Positions 1 through 7,829 of a stretch of DNA of 64,000 bases are shown piece by piece. A program made the translations under genes and the position numbers. The first letter of the stretch is position 1; each line of letters opens with the position of its first letter. Under the pieces are notes generated by a model that ran no database searches, had not been told where the DNA came from, and saw only the letters and a program-made list of their open reading frames with translations. Source of the stretch: an uncultured Oscillibacter sp. (GTDB lineage Bacteria > Bacillota > Clostridia > Oscillospirales > Oscillospiraceae); NCBI GenBank assembly GCA_910585165.1, contig CAJUBX010000002.1, positions 1 to 64,000 of the forward strand, read 5' to 3'.

Positions 1-610
1 GGCCCATCTTCACCTCGTGCTTGCCCACGGAGAAGCCGGGGAAGCTGCTCTCCACAATAAACGCGGAGATGCCCTTGGTGCCCTTGGACTTGTCGGTCAT
101 GGCGAAGACCACGAACACGTCGGCCACGTAGCCGTTGGTGATGAAGATCTTGGAGCCGTTCATGACGTAGTGGTCGCCCTCCAGCCTGGCCTCGGTCTGG
201 CCCTTGGAGGCGTCGGAGCCGGCGTTGGGCTCGGTCAGGGCGAAAGCGCCCACCTTGTGGCCGGTGGTCAGCATGGGCAGGTACTTCTTCTTCTGCTCCT
301 CGGTGCCGTGGGTGAGAATGGGGTCGCAGCAAAGGCCGTTGTGGGTGGCTACGATGTCGCCGGTGGAGGCACACTGCTTGCTCAGCTCCTCGATGCAGAT
401 GGCGGAGGCCAGGGGGTCCGCGCCGGTGCCGCCGTACTCCTTGGGCACGCACATGCCCATGACGCCCAGGTTGAACAGCTTCTCGATGTTCTCCCGGGGA
501 TACTCGCTGTTCAGGTCGGTCTCGGCGGCGATGGGCTTCACTTCGTTCTCGGTGAACTCGGCCATCATCTTCCGGATCAGCTGGTGCTCACGGCTCAGAT
601 TGAAATCCAT
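1..610 (-). CDS. Acyl-CoA dehydrogenase (butyryl-CoA dehydrogenase type), 3' end cut by window edge
   Basis: This is the N-terminal ~203 residues of an FAD-dependent acyl-CoA dehydrogenase; the rest lies beyond position 1. The start ATG at 610 follows a ribosome site AAGGAGAG. Visible family motifs are the N-terminal helix with MDFNLSREHQ, the substrate/FAD segment FALTEPNAGSDAS and the ITNGYVADVFVVFA stretch. It is the last gene seen of the crt/CoA-transferase/abfD operon. From that context it most likely reduces crotonyl-CoA to butyryl-CoA in butyrate formation. Whether electron-transfer flavoprotein genes follow cannot be seen. A different short-chain acyl-CoA dehydrogenase is possible. 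Confidence 0.93.
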   Translation of the reverse strand, partial: MDFNLSREHQLIRKMMAEFTENEVKPIAAETDLNSEYPRENIEKLFNLGVMGMCVPKEYGGTGADPLASAICIEELSKQCASTGDIVATHNGLCCDPILTHGTEEQKKKYLPMLTTGHKVGAFALTEPNAGSDASKGQTEARLEGDHYVMNGSKIFITNGYVADVFVVFAMTDKSKGTKGISAFIVESSFPGFSVGKHEVKMG

Positions 611-779
611 GTGATGTTCTCTCCTTATATAAAATTTCTGGGATGCTATATTTGATTGGCTTCGCCGGAATTCACTTCCGGCAAAACACCTCTGCCCGCG
701 CCATGGGGCGCGGTGCCTTTGCCGTGCAAGGGCGAGGGGGTTCAGCGGAGCCGCGTCAAAGGCGCGGCGGAGCGTCTAA

Positions 780-798
780 GGGGGGACGGCGTCCCCCC
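780..798. repeat. GGGGGGAC/GTCCCCCC stem-loop downstream of abfD
   Basis: A perfect inverted repeat with arms GGGGGGAC and GTCCCCCC and a 3-base loop sits 7 bases past the abfD stop codon on the minus strand, followed on that strand by TTAGA. A closely related stem-loop stands just past prfB near 48607. It may act as an attenuator or mRNA 3'-end protector between abfD and the acyl-CoA dehydrogenase. It has no U tract, so it is not a clear terminator. Confidence 0.5.
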
Positions 799-805
799 TG
801 GACGT

Positions 806-2281
806 TTACTGGATGCCCGCGATGTCCTTGGCAAGCTGCTTCTTGCCCTGGATGTTGCCCTGGCGGGCGATCATGATGCGCTGGGCCTGGGGAGAGCCCG
901 CGCCGTGCATGGACTCGGTGCGGTAGCCGACAGCCGCCGCGCCCAGGCACATGTTCTCCAGGAACCGCATGACGCGCTGGCGGTCCTCGGTGGAAACGCC
1001 CTCCCGGGCGGCGAAGAATTTATTGCAGATGTCGCCGATGGTCTCGCCGTTCCGGCCCACCACCGTGTCGGACTCGAAGTCCTTCTGAGAGGGCATGGTG
1101 ACCATCAGTCCGCCGGCCACGTCCTCGGCCAGGCGCACAATCTCATAGGGGAAGCGGGTGACGTTCTGCTTGCAGACGTTGGCAAGCAGGAGGTCAATCT
1201 GGTAGTTCCCCGCCTTGGTCTTGAAGCCCTGGGAGGAGCAGGCGATGCCGCAGCAATACAAGGTCTCGTTCAGGTGGGTCATTTCAATCAGCTTATCCTT
1301 CACGGCGGAGGCCTTCTCTACGCCGTTGTACTCCGCGGCAAGAGCCGTGGCTCCGATGACCACGTCGCCAACGCCCACCTTGCACCCGCCGTAGCTCTGG
1401 CGGTGGTAGCCCGCGAAGCGCTCCACGATCATCCCGGCGAACTCATACTCGCCGTTTAAGAAGATGTACTCGTTGGGGATGAACACGTGGTCCAGGACCA
1501 CCAGGGCCTCCTGGCCGCCGAACTTGGCGTTGCCCACGTCGATGGACGCGCCCTCCTCCAGCTTCCGGGTGTCGCAGGACTGGCGGCCGTAGATCATGTA
1601 CATGCCCTCGGCGTCGGTGGGGCAGGCGAAGGAGACCGCCCAGTCCTTATCCGCCTCGCCCATGGAGATGGTGGGCATGAAGATGTGCCAGTGGGAGTTG
1701 ATGGAGCCGGTCTGGTGGCACTTCGCGCCGCAGACCACGATGCCGTCGGGCCGGCGCTCCACCACGTGGACGTACATGTCCGGGTCCGCCTGCTGGCTGG
1801 GGGCCTTGGAGCGGTCGCCCTTGGGGTCCGTCATGGCTCCGTCCACGGTGAGGTCGTTGTCCTGGACCATGGTGATGAAGTTTTTGAAGTTCTCGTGGTA
1901 GTGGGTGCCGTATTTCTCGTCGATCTCATAGGTAGAGGAGAAGACGGCGTTGAAGGCGTCCATGCCCACGCAGCGCTGGAAGCAGGAAGCGGTCTTCTGG
2001 CCGAGGAGGCGCTGCATCTTCACCTTGTTGATGAGGTCCTCGGTGGACTGGTGCAGGTGGGTGAAGCGGTTGACGGTGCGGCCCGTCAGGCTGGACTTCA
2101 CGGTCATGAGGTCCTGGTACTGGGGGTCCTGGGCCAGGGCGTAGGTCATGGCGACGCAGTTGATGGAGGGGCGGATCATGGGGTGGTCCACCCAGTTCTC
2201 GATCTTCTCGCCGAACATGTACACCCGGGTCTTCAGCTTCCGCAGGCTCTCGATGTACTCTTGGGGGGTCATTAAGGCCAT
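806..2281 (-). CDS. abfD: 4-hydroxybutyryl-CoA dehydratase / vinylacetyl-CoA isomerase
   Basis: This 491-residue protein matches the length and motifs of AbfD. The enzyme dehydrates 4-hydroxybutyryl-CoA to crotonyl-CoA using FAD and a [4Fe-4S] cluster, and it is inactivated by oxygen. The cluster ligands known from the clostridial enzyme (Cys99, Cys103, His292, Cys299) appear here as C100 and C104 in CFQRC and as H293 and C300 in HRQSYGGC, each shifted by one residue. The start ATG follows AGGAGG. It lies between the CoA-transferase (37 bases upstream) and the acyl-CoA dehydrogenase. This points to butyrate made from succinate or 4-aminobutyrate via 4-hydroxybutyrate. The 4-hydroxybutyrate dehydrogenase that would feed it is not in this window. 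Confidence 0.97.
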   Translation of the reverse strand: MALMTPQEYIESLRKLKTRVYMFGEKIENWVDHPMIRPSINCVAMTYALAQDPQYQDLMTVKSSLTGRTVNRFTHLHQSTEDLINKVKMQRLLGQKTASCFQRCVGMDAFNAVFSSTYEIDEKYGTHYHENFKNFITMVQDNDLTVDGAMTDPKGDRSKAPSQQADPDMYVHVVERRPDGIVVCGAKCHQTGSINSHWHIFMPTISMGEADKDWAVSFACPTDAEGMYMIYGRQSCDTRKLEEGASIDVGNAKFGGQEALVVLDHVFIPNEYIFLNGEYEFAGMIVERFAGYHRQSYGGCKVGVGDVVIGATALAAEYNGVEKASAVKDKLIEMTHLNETLYCCGIACSSQGFKTKAGNYQIDLLLANVCKQNVTRFPYEIVRLAEDVAGGLMVTMPSQKDFESDTVVGRNGETIGDICNKFFAAREGVSTEDRQRVMRFLENMCLGAAAVGYRTESMHGAGSPQAQRIMIARQGNIQGKKQLAKDIAGIQ

Positions 2282-2318
2282 TTTTTGTTCCTCCTGATTT
2301 TATGTGGGGGTTTTCAAA

Positions 2319-3875
2319 TTAGTCGTTGGCAAGGCCCATCAATTCATCCTTGAAGATGCGCTCGTCCATGAGCTTGAGGTCCTCGGCAATTTTGGGCATG
2401 AACTCCATCTGGTCCAGCACCTGGGTCTGGAGGTCGATGCCGGGGGCGATTTCGATGAGGGTCACGCCCTCGGGCCGGAGCTCGAACACCGCCCGCTCGG
2501 TGACGTACAGCACGGGCTGGTGGACCTTGTTGGCGTAGTCGCCGGAGAAGGTGATGTGCTCCACCTGGTTGACGAACTTCTTCTTCGCGCCCTCCTGGGT
2601 GATGACCAGCTTGCCGTCCCGGCACTCGGTCTTGAGGCCCTTGGCGGTGAAGGTGCCGCAGTAGACCACCTTCTTGGCGTTCTGGGTGATGTCGATGAAG
2701 CCGCCCGCGCCCGCCAGGCGGGTGCCGAACTTGGAGACGTTCAAATCGCCGTTGGGGGCCGTCTCCGCCAGCCCCAAGAAGGCCACGTCCAGGCCGCCGC
2801 CCTGGTAGAAGTCAAACTGGACGTTGTGGTCCAGGATGGCCATGGAGTTGGCCGCGCCGCCGAACTGGGTGCCGCCGTAGGGCACGCCCGCGATGGACCC
2901 GGCCTCCACGGTCAGGGTCATCTTGTCGGAGATGCCCTCCTCCGCCGCCACGTTGGCGATTTTCTCCGGCGCGCCGGTGCCCAGGTTCACGATGGCGTCC
3001 TGGGGCAGCTCCATGGCCGCCCGGCGGGCCAGAATCTTCTTGGCGTCCAGGGGGATGGAGGGGATGTCGTCCACGGGGATGCGGAACTCGCCGCTGAGGG
3101 CCCCGTCGTAGGGCATGCCCAGACACTGGTTGTTGTCCTCCGGGGAGCCCACCACAATGGCGTCCACATAGATGCCGGGGATTTTCACCAGGCGGGGGTC
3201 CAGGGTGCCGCCCTGGACGATTTTCTCCACCTGGACCACGACGATGCCGCCGGAGTTCTTGGTGGCCTGGCACTGGGCCGTCACGTCCAGGGGGCCGATC
3301 TCCCTATGTACCGTGCAGTTGCCGTACTCGTCGGCGTAGCTGCCCCGGACCAGGCAGACGTTGATGGGGATGGGCTTGTAGAGAAGCCGCTCCTCCCCCT
3401 CGATGTTCACGAGCTTTACCAGGTCCTCCTTGGTGCACTCGTTCAGCTTGCCGCCGCCGTTCCGGGGGTCGGCGAAGGTGTAGAGGCCCACGTGGGTGAT
3501 GGTGCCGATGTTGTGGGCGGCGATGTCCCGGTACATGTGGGTGATGACGCCCTGGGGCAGGTTATAGGCCTCCAGCTTGTTGGCAAGGGCCAGCTCGCCA
3601 AGCTTCGCAGCCCGGTCCCAGTGGCCGCCCACCACCCGTCTGCACATGCCCTCGTGGCCGAAGTGGTCGCCGCCGGTGCCGTCCCGGTGGCCCTGGCCCG
3701 CAGCGAAAAAGAGGGTCAGGTCCCGGGGGTGCCCGGTTTCCACAAAGCGCTGCTCCAGGGCCTTGGTCAGCGCCTCGGGGCAGGCGCAGCTGACGAAGCC
3801 GCCGGTGGAGACGGTGTCGCCGTCCTTGACCAGCAGGGCCGCTTCCTCAGCGGAAATCACGCGAACTTTTTTCAT
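2319..3875 (-). CDS. Family I acyl-CoA:acetate/3-ketoacid CoA-transferase
   Basis: This 518-residue protein fuses the alpha- and beta-type halves of a family I CoA-transferase, as in propionate CoA-transferase and YdiF. The catalytic glutamate signature reads VEAGSIAG with the glutamate at about residue 324, and the N-terminal half carries the TVSTGGF and GHWDRA segments of the family. The start ATG follows AGGGAG. It sits between the crotonase gene and abfD, so it probably moves CoA between acetate or butyrate and 4-hydroxybutyrate or another short acid in the same pathway. It is not the family of the usual 4-hydroxybutyrate CoA-transferase (Cat2/AbfT). The exact acyl pair cannot be read from sequence. 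Confidence 0.9.
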   Translation of the reverse strand: MKKVRVISAEEAALLVKDGDTVSTGGFVSCACPEALTKALEQRFVETGHPRDLTLFFAAGQGHRDGTGGDHFGHEGMCRRVVGGHWDRAAKLGELALANKLEAYNLPQGVITHMYRDIAAHNIGTITHVGLYTFADPRNGGGKLNECTKEDLVKLVNIEGEERLLYKPIPINVCLVRGSYADEYGNCTVHREIGPLDVTAQCQATKNSGGIVVVQVEKIVQGGTLDPRLVKIPGIYVDAIVVGSPEDNNQCLGMPYDGALSGEFRIPVDDIPSIPLDAKKILARRAAMELPQDAIVNLGTGAPEKIANVAAEEGISDKMTLTVEAGSIAGVPYGGTQFGGAANSMAILDHNVQFDFYQGGGLDVAFLGLAETAPNGDLNVSKFGTRLAGAGGFIDITQNAKKVVYCGTFTAKGLKTECRDGKLVITQEGAKKKFVNQVEHITFSGDYANKVHQPVLYVTERAVFELRPEGVTLIEIAPGIDLQTQVLDQMEFMPKIAEDLKLMDERIFKDELMGLAND

Positions 3876-4006
3876 GCTTTTCCAGCTCCCTTTTCTGTGA
3901 TAGAATGGTTTTACAAGAGAACTACGCCCCCGGCACCGGATTTCTCCACTGCCGCTGCTTCGGCCCGGTATACTGCCAGACCGCAGAGTGGGTTAAAGTT
4001 CTTTTG

Positions 4007-4086
4007 CTTACTTTTACCCCTCGGGCATACGGGATCTCTAAGCGGCAAAGCCGCCAAGAGTCCCCATATCTTTCAAGAAAAGTAAG
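4007..4086. repeat. Intergenic inverted-repeat element CTTACTTTT ... AAAAGTAAG
   Basis: Nine-base arms CTTACTTTT (4007-4015) and AAAAGTAAG (4078-4086) enclose a second, inner stem (CTCTAAGCGGC / GCCGCCAAGAG type). The element ends exactly at the stop codon of the crotonase gene and fills most of the 211-base gap to the CoA-transferase gene. It looks like a dispersed intergenic palindromic element and may shape or process the polycistronic mRNA. Confidence 0.45.
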
Positions 4087-4887
4087 TCACTTGTTCTGGA
4101 AGTGCTTCTCCTTGCGCTTTTCCAGGAACGCGCCCATGCCCTCCTTCTGGTCCTCGGTGGCAAAGCACATGGCGAAGAGCTCGTTCTCCAGGGCGATGCC
4201 GTCGTCAATGTCCATCTGGAGCCCCCGGTCGATGCAGGCCTTGGAGTACTTCACGGCAATGGGGGCGTTGACGGCGAAGGACTTGGCCATGGCAATGGCG
4301 GAATCCAGCAGGGCCTCGGGGGCGTAAACCTCGTTCACCAGGCCGATGGCCTTGGCCTCCTCCGCGCCGATGACCCTGCCGGAGAAGATCAGCTCCTTGG
4401 CCCTTGCGGCGCCGACGCGGCGGGGCAGGCGCTGGGTGCCGGAGAAGCCGGGGGTGATGCCCAGGCCCACCTCGGGCTGGCCGAACTTGGCACCGCCCTT
4501 GCCCTCGGCGTTGGGGCCGGCGGCCAGGATGATGTCGCAGGCCATGGCGATCTCGCAGCCGCCGCCCAGGGCGAAGCCGTTCACTGCGGCGATGGTGGGA
4601 ATCTCCAGCTTCTCGATGCGGCGGAACAGGGCGCTTCCCCGCTGGCCCCACTTGCGGCCCTGGGCCACGTCCATGGGCTTTTGCTCGCCGATGTCCGCCC
4701 CGGCCACGAAGGAGCGGCCCTCGCCGGTGAGGATGAAGGCCCGGAGCTCCGCGTCCTTCTCCACCTCGGAAATCAGCGCCTCCAAATCGGCGATGACGGC
4801 GGAGTTCAGGGCGTTCAGCGCCTCGGGACGGTTGATGGTGGCAATGCCGATGTTGTCCTTTTTCTCATAGCGAACAGTCTGGTACAT
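4087..4887 (-). CDS. crt: Enoyl-CoA hydratase / crotonase (3-hydroxybutyryl-CoA dehydratase)
   Basis: This 266-residue protein is a standard-length crotonase-superfamily enzyme. The oxyanion-hole residues lie in SFVAGADI and in ALGGGCEIAMACD. The two catalytic glutamates of enoyl-CoA hydratases are present, in GGGCE and in GQPEVGLGITPG. A true hydratase, adding water to crotonyl-CoA, is therefore favoured over an isomerase. The start ATG follows AAGGAGG. It is the first gene of the minus-strand butyrate operon and has a recognisable promoter at 4942-4971. The gene symbol rests on operon context; closely related crotonases act on other substrates. Confidence 0.92.
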   Translation of the reverse strand: MYQTVRYEKKDNIGIATINRPEALNALNSAVIADLEALISEVEKDAELRAFILTGEGRSFVAGADIGEQKPMDVAQGRKWGQRGSALFRRIEKLEIPTIAAVNGFALGGGCEIAMACDIILAAGPNAEGKGGAKFGQPEVGLGITPGFSGTQRLPRRVGAARAKELIFSGRVIGAEEAKAIGLVNEVYAPEALLDSAIAMAKSFAVNAPIAVKYSKACIDRGLQMDIDDGIALENELFAMCFATEDQKEGMGAFLEKRKEKHFQNK

Positions 4888-4941
4888 GGCTTATGTTCCT
4901 CCTTCATTTTTTCGGGGACGGCCCCGTTTTGTCCGATGCAT

Positions 4942-4971
4942 ATTATAGCAAACAGCGTGCCAATTCCGCAA
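4942..4971 (-). promoter_or_regulatory. Sigma-A type promoter of the crt-abfD operon
   Basis: On the minus strand a -35 element TTGCGG (4966-4971) and a perfect -10 element TATAAT (4942-4947) are separated by 18 bases. They lie about 55 bases upstream of the crotonase start codon. The -35 is weak, so activation or a flexible spacer is possible. Confidence 0.6.
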
Positions 4972-5075
4972 GCCGCAGTTTCTGCCGCCGGGGCCAGTTT
5001 CCTGTTCACAATGCCAAAAAACCGGAGGGATTTTTCTACGTTTGGACGGAGGCCGCCCCCGGAAATTGGAAGGGC

Positions 5076-5241
5076 TATTCATTTTTGAATAACCTGCCGG
5101 GACAGGGAACGCAGAGCGGAAGGAGGCGGCCTTTGTGAAAACCGCTGGCCCGGGGAGGGACTTTCTGTGTAAACCGCGCAAAACCCGGGAAGAAAGGAGC
5201 GGTCTATTCAATAATGAATAGGAGCTATTCAAGGCTGAATA
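5076..5241. promoter_or_regulatory. Three operator-like palindromes TATTCA-N4-TGAATA
   Basis: Perfect 6+6 palindromes TATTCA-N4-TGAATA occur at 5076-5091, 5205-5220 and 5226-5241, with extra matching flanks (CTATTCA...TGAATAG). The last two are 21 bases apart centre to centre, two helical turns, as expected for cooperative dimers. They lie between the divergent crt and sigma-factor operons. A MarR- or TetR-type repressor, perhaps acyl-CoA responsive, would fit the palindrome size. No regulator gene is adjacent. Confidence 0.6.
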
Positions 5242-5400
5242 GACCGCCGGGGCGGCGGCGGGGCCCCGGCCGCCGGGGAATAAAAAAATTTTTCTTTTTT
5301 TGAAGAATCCGGGAGGGAAAAACCGTACTATAAGCGTCGGACGGCAGAGGCCCGGTATGGACGCGTCCGGCGGGCCTCAGGAAGGGGGTGGCGAGAGGGT

Positions 5401-5922
5401 GTGGCTTTGATAACAAGGGAGCGGTTTACGGAACTGGTCCTGCAATACGAGCGCCTGGTGTATACCGTCTGCTTCCAGCTGGTCCGGGACGCGGCGGCGG
5501 CGGAGGACCTGACCCAGGAGGCCTTTCTTTCCGCCTACCTCCACCGGGAGAGCCTCCCGGAGGGCTATGAGCGGCAGTGGCTCTGCCGCATTGCGGCCAA
5601 CAAGGCCAAGGACCACCTCCAAAGCGCCTGGAACCGCCGCGCGGTGCTCCCGGGGGAGGAGGAGCTGGCCCGGGGGCTGGCGCCCCCCGCCGAGGAGACG
5701 GTGCTGCGGCGCAGCACGGCGGCGGAAATCTTGAAGGCCGTGGAGGAGATGAAGGAGCCCTACCGCCAGGTGTGCCGGCTGTGCCTGGTGGAGGAGCGGT
5801 CTCCGGAAGAGGCCGCCCTGGCCCTGGGCAGGCCGGTGAAAACCGTGTACACACAGCTCTCCCGCGGAAAGCGGCTTTTGCGGGAGGCGTTGGAAAGAGG
5901 TGGAAGGCATGATATTTCGTGA
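5401..5922 (+). CDS. ECF-type RNA polymerase sigma factor
   Basis: This 173-residue protein has sigma region 2 (about residues 8-75, including RDAAAAEDLTQEAFLSAY) and region 4 (about 115-165, with the helix-turn-helix SPEEAALALGRPVKTVYTQL). Region 3 is absent, as in extracytoplasmic-function sigma factors. The start is GTG at 5401. The 3' end overlaps the following zinc-finger anti-sigma gene by 14 bases, which is the usual sign of a cognate pair made together. Two membrane-protein genes follow in the same operon. The trigger is unknown; a cell-envelope or membrane signal is the simplest guess. Confidence 0.9.
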   Translation: MALITRERFTELVLQYERLVYTVCFQLVRDAAAAEDLTQEAFLSAYLHRESLPEGYERQWLCRIAANKAKDHLQSAWNRRAVLPGEEELARGLAPPAEETVLRRSTAAEILKAVEEMKEPYRQVCRLCLVEERSPEEAALALGRPVKTVYTQLSRGKRLLREALERGGRHDIS

Positions 5923-6382
5923 GGACGGGCATCTGAGCAATGGGGCCCTGGAGGCCCTGGCAAAAAACGAGGACCGCTTCAGCGAGCTGGAGCGGCTGGA
6001 AATCGCGGAGCATCTGGCCTTTTGCGGCGAGTGCATGGAACGGTACGCGCTGGCCCTGGAGGGCGGGACCCTGCTGGTCCCGGAGCGCTCCTGCCAAAGG
6101 ACCCTCTGGGGGCGGATACGGAGCCGGTCCCTCCGGCTGGCCATTGGCCGCTACGCCACCGCCGCGGCCGCCGTGGCCCTGGCCCTCACCGTCCTGTGGG
6201 GCGGCGCGGGGGCGGAGCTTCCCCGCCCGGTCTTCCCGGAGGAGCGGCCCAGCGTCTCCCGGCAGCTGACGGGGCTGACGGGGGAGATTGGCGATTCCCT
6301 GCGGCAGACCGTAGGCGGTTTGTCGGATTTCTTTGACGGGCTCCGGCCCGGTCAGCTGATAGAAGGAGGAAACAAGGCATGA
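5909..6382 (+). CDS. Zinc-finger anti-sigma factor, single-pass membrane protein
   Basis: This protein of about 157 residues carries the anti-sigma zinc motif HxxxCxxC (HLAFCGEC, about residues 36-43) in its N-terminal cytoplasmic half. One hydrophobic segment of about 20 residues follows (AAAAVALALTVLWG, about residues 86-105), then an extracytoplasmic tail of about 50 residues. I place the start at ATG 5909, after GGAAAGAGG, inside the end of the sigma gene. It should bind the upstream ECF sigma factor and release it on signal. The next gene overlaps it by 4 bases. Confidence 0.85.
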   Translation: MIFREDGHLSNGALEALAKNEDRFSELERLEIAEHLAFCGECMERYALALEGGTLLVPERSCQRTLWGRIRSRSLRLAIGRYATAAAAVALALTVLWGGAGAELPRPVFPEERPSVSRQLTGLTGEIGDSLRQTVGGLSDFFDGLRPGQLIEGGNKA

Positions 6383-7149
6383 GATTTATCCGAAAATCCC
6401 TGGGGAGCCTGTGGCACCTGGCTTGCGCCTGCGTCCCCGGCTGCGGGCAGATGTGCCAGGGGTACATGAAGCGGGGCATCTCCCAGACGATCATTTTCTG
6501 CGCGGTGGTCTTCATCGCGGTGTTCCTGGAGATGGGGGTGCTGGCGGTGCTGATGATCCCGCTGTGGGTGTATTCCTTTTTTGACAGCTACAACCTCCGC
6601 CGCCTGATCCGGGAGGGGATGGCCCCGGAGGACGACTACCTCTTCGGCCTGTCGGAGATGGACGCGCAGAAGCTCAATCGCATCCTCAGCCGCCGGGGGA
6701 GCCTCATCGGCTGGATTCTCATCGCGGTGGGCCTTTACAATGTGTACCAGATTTTCGCCCGGCGCATCCTGGGAGCCCTGAGCGACCTGTTTCCCTTCTT
6801 CGACTGGGTTTACGGGCTGCTGGTCTGGGATATGCCCCGCATCCTGGGAACGGTGCTGATTATCGCCCTGGGGCTGTGGTTCATCAAGGGGCCCAAGGCC
6901 CCCGCGGACGACGGCCCCGCCTACGCGCCGCCTAGGGGACCGGAGGTCCCGCCGAAGATGAAGGAGACCCCCTGGACCAAGGCGGAGGAGGCGTTCCATG
7001 AGGAGCCGGAGCCCCGGGCCCCGGAGGCCCCCCAGACGGAGACGGCGGCGGAGCCCGTCCCGGTGACGCTGGAATGGAAGTCCGAATTCAATGTGGAGAA
7101 ATTCGAGAAGGAGCTCCGGGAGAAGGAGGCGGGCCATGACGGCGAGTGA
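6379..7149 (+). CDS. Multi-pass membrane protein of unknown function
   Basis: This 256-residue protein starts 4 bases inside the anti-sigma gene and belongs to the same operon. Hydrophobic segments lie at about residues 35-65 (one or two spans), 110-125 and 155-175. A proline/glutamate-rich, probably unstructured cytoplasmic tail of about 80 residues follows. The N-terminal region with CVPGCGQMCQGYMKRGISQ resembles TM2-like short membrane modules, but I cannot assign a family. Its position suggests that it is a target or modulator of the sigma/anti-sigma pair. Confidence 0.7.
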   Translation: MRFIRKSLGSLWHLACACVPGCGQMCQGYMKRGISQTIIFCAVVFIAVFLEMGVLAVLMIPLWVYSFFDSYNLRRLIREGMAPEDDYLFGLSEMDAQKLNRILSRRGSLIGWILIAVGLYNVYQIFARRILGALSDLFPFFDWVYGLLVWDMPRILGTVLIIALGLWFIKGPKAPADDGPAYAPPRGPEVPPKMKETPWTKAEEAFHEEPEPRAPEAPQTETAAEPVPVTLEWKSEFNVEKFEKELREKEAGHDGE

Positions 7150-7819
7150 CCAGGGGGCCCGGCCGGCGCGCCGGGCGGGAACCCTGACCCTGGGCGTGGT
7201 TCTGGTGGCGGCGGGAACCGCCATGCTGGTTTCCCTGTTCTGGCCCGCTCTTGAAGCCGAACGGCTGCTGAAAGCCTCCCCGCTGATTCTGATCCTGCTG
7301 GGCGTGGAGGTGCTGTTTGCCGCCAGGGGCGGCGGAAAGGTCAAGTACGACTGGGTGGGGATGCTTTTGTGCGTGGTCCTGGTGGGGGCGGGCATGGTGT
7401 TCTATGCCGCCGCCCGGGCCTATGAGAGCGGGGCGTATACCCAGGTCTACGACTGCTCCCGCTGGGCGGACGAGACGGGCTTTCGCATGGAATATGAATA
7501 TTTCAACGGCTTCGACTCCCATACGCTGTACCTGGAAAAGGGCGACCTGCTGCGGACGCAGGCCAGCGCCCGCAGCGGCGCGCTGGAGGCGGAGGTCAGC
7601 GGCGAGGACGGGGAGACGCTGTTTGAGGCGGCCACCTTGAACGGGGAGCGGTCCTTCCGGGTCCCCAGGAGCGGGGATTACACCATTCTGGTCCATGGGC
7701 GGGGGGCCGCCGGAGGCTTCGCCTTTGAGAGAATCCCGGCGGCGGAGGAGGATTTGGAGGCCCCGGCGGAGCCGGAAGCCCCGGAGGCCCCGGAACTGCC
7801 GCCGGAGGAGGACCCCTGA
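7136..7819 (+). CDS. Membrane protein with LiaF-like/DUF5668-type N-terminal helices
   Basis: The start is taken as ATG 7136, preceded by AAGGAGG inside the previous gene, giving about 227 residues. Three closely spaced hydrophobic helices occupy about residues 15-95 (GTLTLGVVLVAAGTAMLV, LILILLGVEVLFA, GMLLCVVLVGAGMVFYAA). An extracytoplasmic beta-rich domain follows, with an acidic, proline-rich tail (PEAPEAPELPPEED). The helix pattern recalls the DUF5668 domain found in LiaF-type envelope-stress proteins. That fits an operon run by an ECF sigma factor but remains an inference. Confidence 0.6.
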   Translation: MTASDQGARPARRAGTLTLGVVLVAAGTAMLVSLFWPALEAERLLKASPLILILLGVEVLFAARGGGKVKYDWVGMLLCVVLVGAGMVFYAAARAYESGAYTQVYDCSRWADETGFRMEYEYFNGFDSHTLYLEKGDLLRTQASARSGALEAEVSGEDGETLFEAATLNGERSFRVPRSGDYTILVHGRGAAGGFAFERIPAAEEDLEAPAEPEAPEAPELPPEEDP

Positions 7820-7829
7820 ACAACGAACA

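Larger units (their letters stand above)
4888..5400. other. 513-base regulatory gap between the butyrate operon and the sigma-factor operon
   Basis: No gene is seen here. The left part holds the minus-strand crt promoter. The middle holds three related palindromes (listed separately). The right part, about 5280-5302, is a marked A/T tract just upstream of the plus-strand sigma-factor operon, with TACTAT near 5324 as a possible -10 for it. Short reading frames across the gap (minus 4891-5232, plus 4893-5138) have poor starts and no recognisable content. Confidence 0.6.

Noticed and set aside
4891..5232. Minus-strand frame of 113 codons upstream of crt.
   Set aside because: It would read through the crt promoter and operator array and has no ribosome site or recognisable content.
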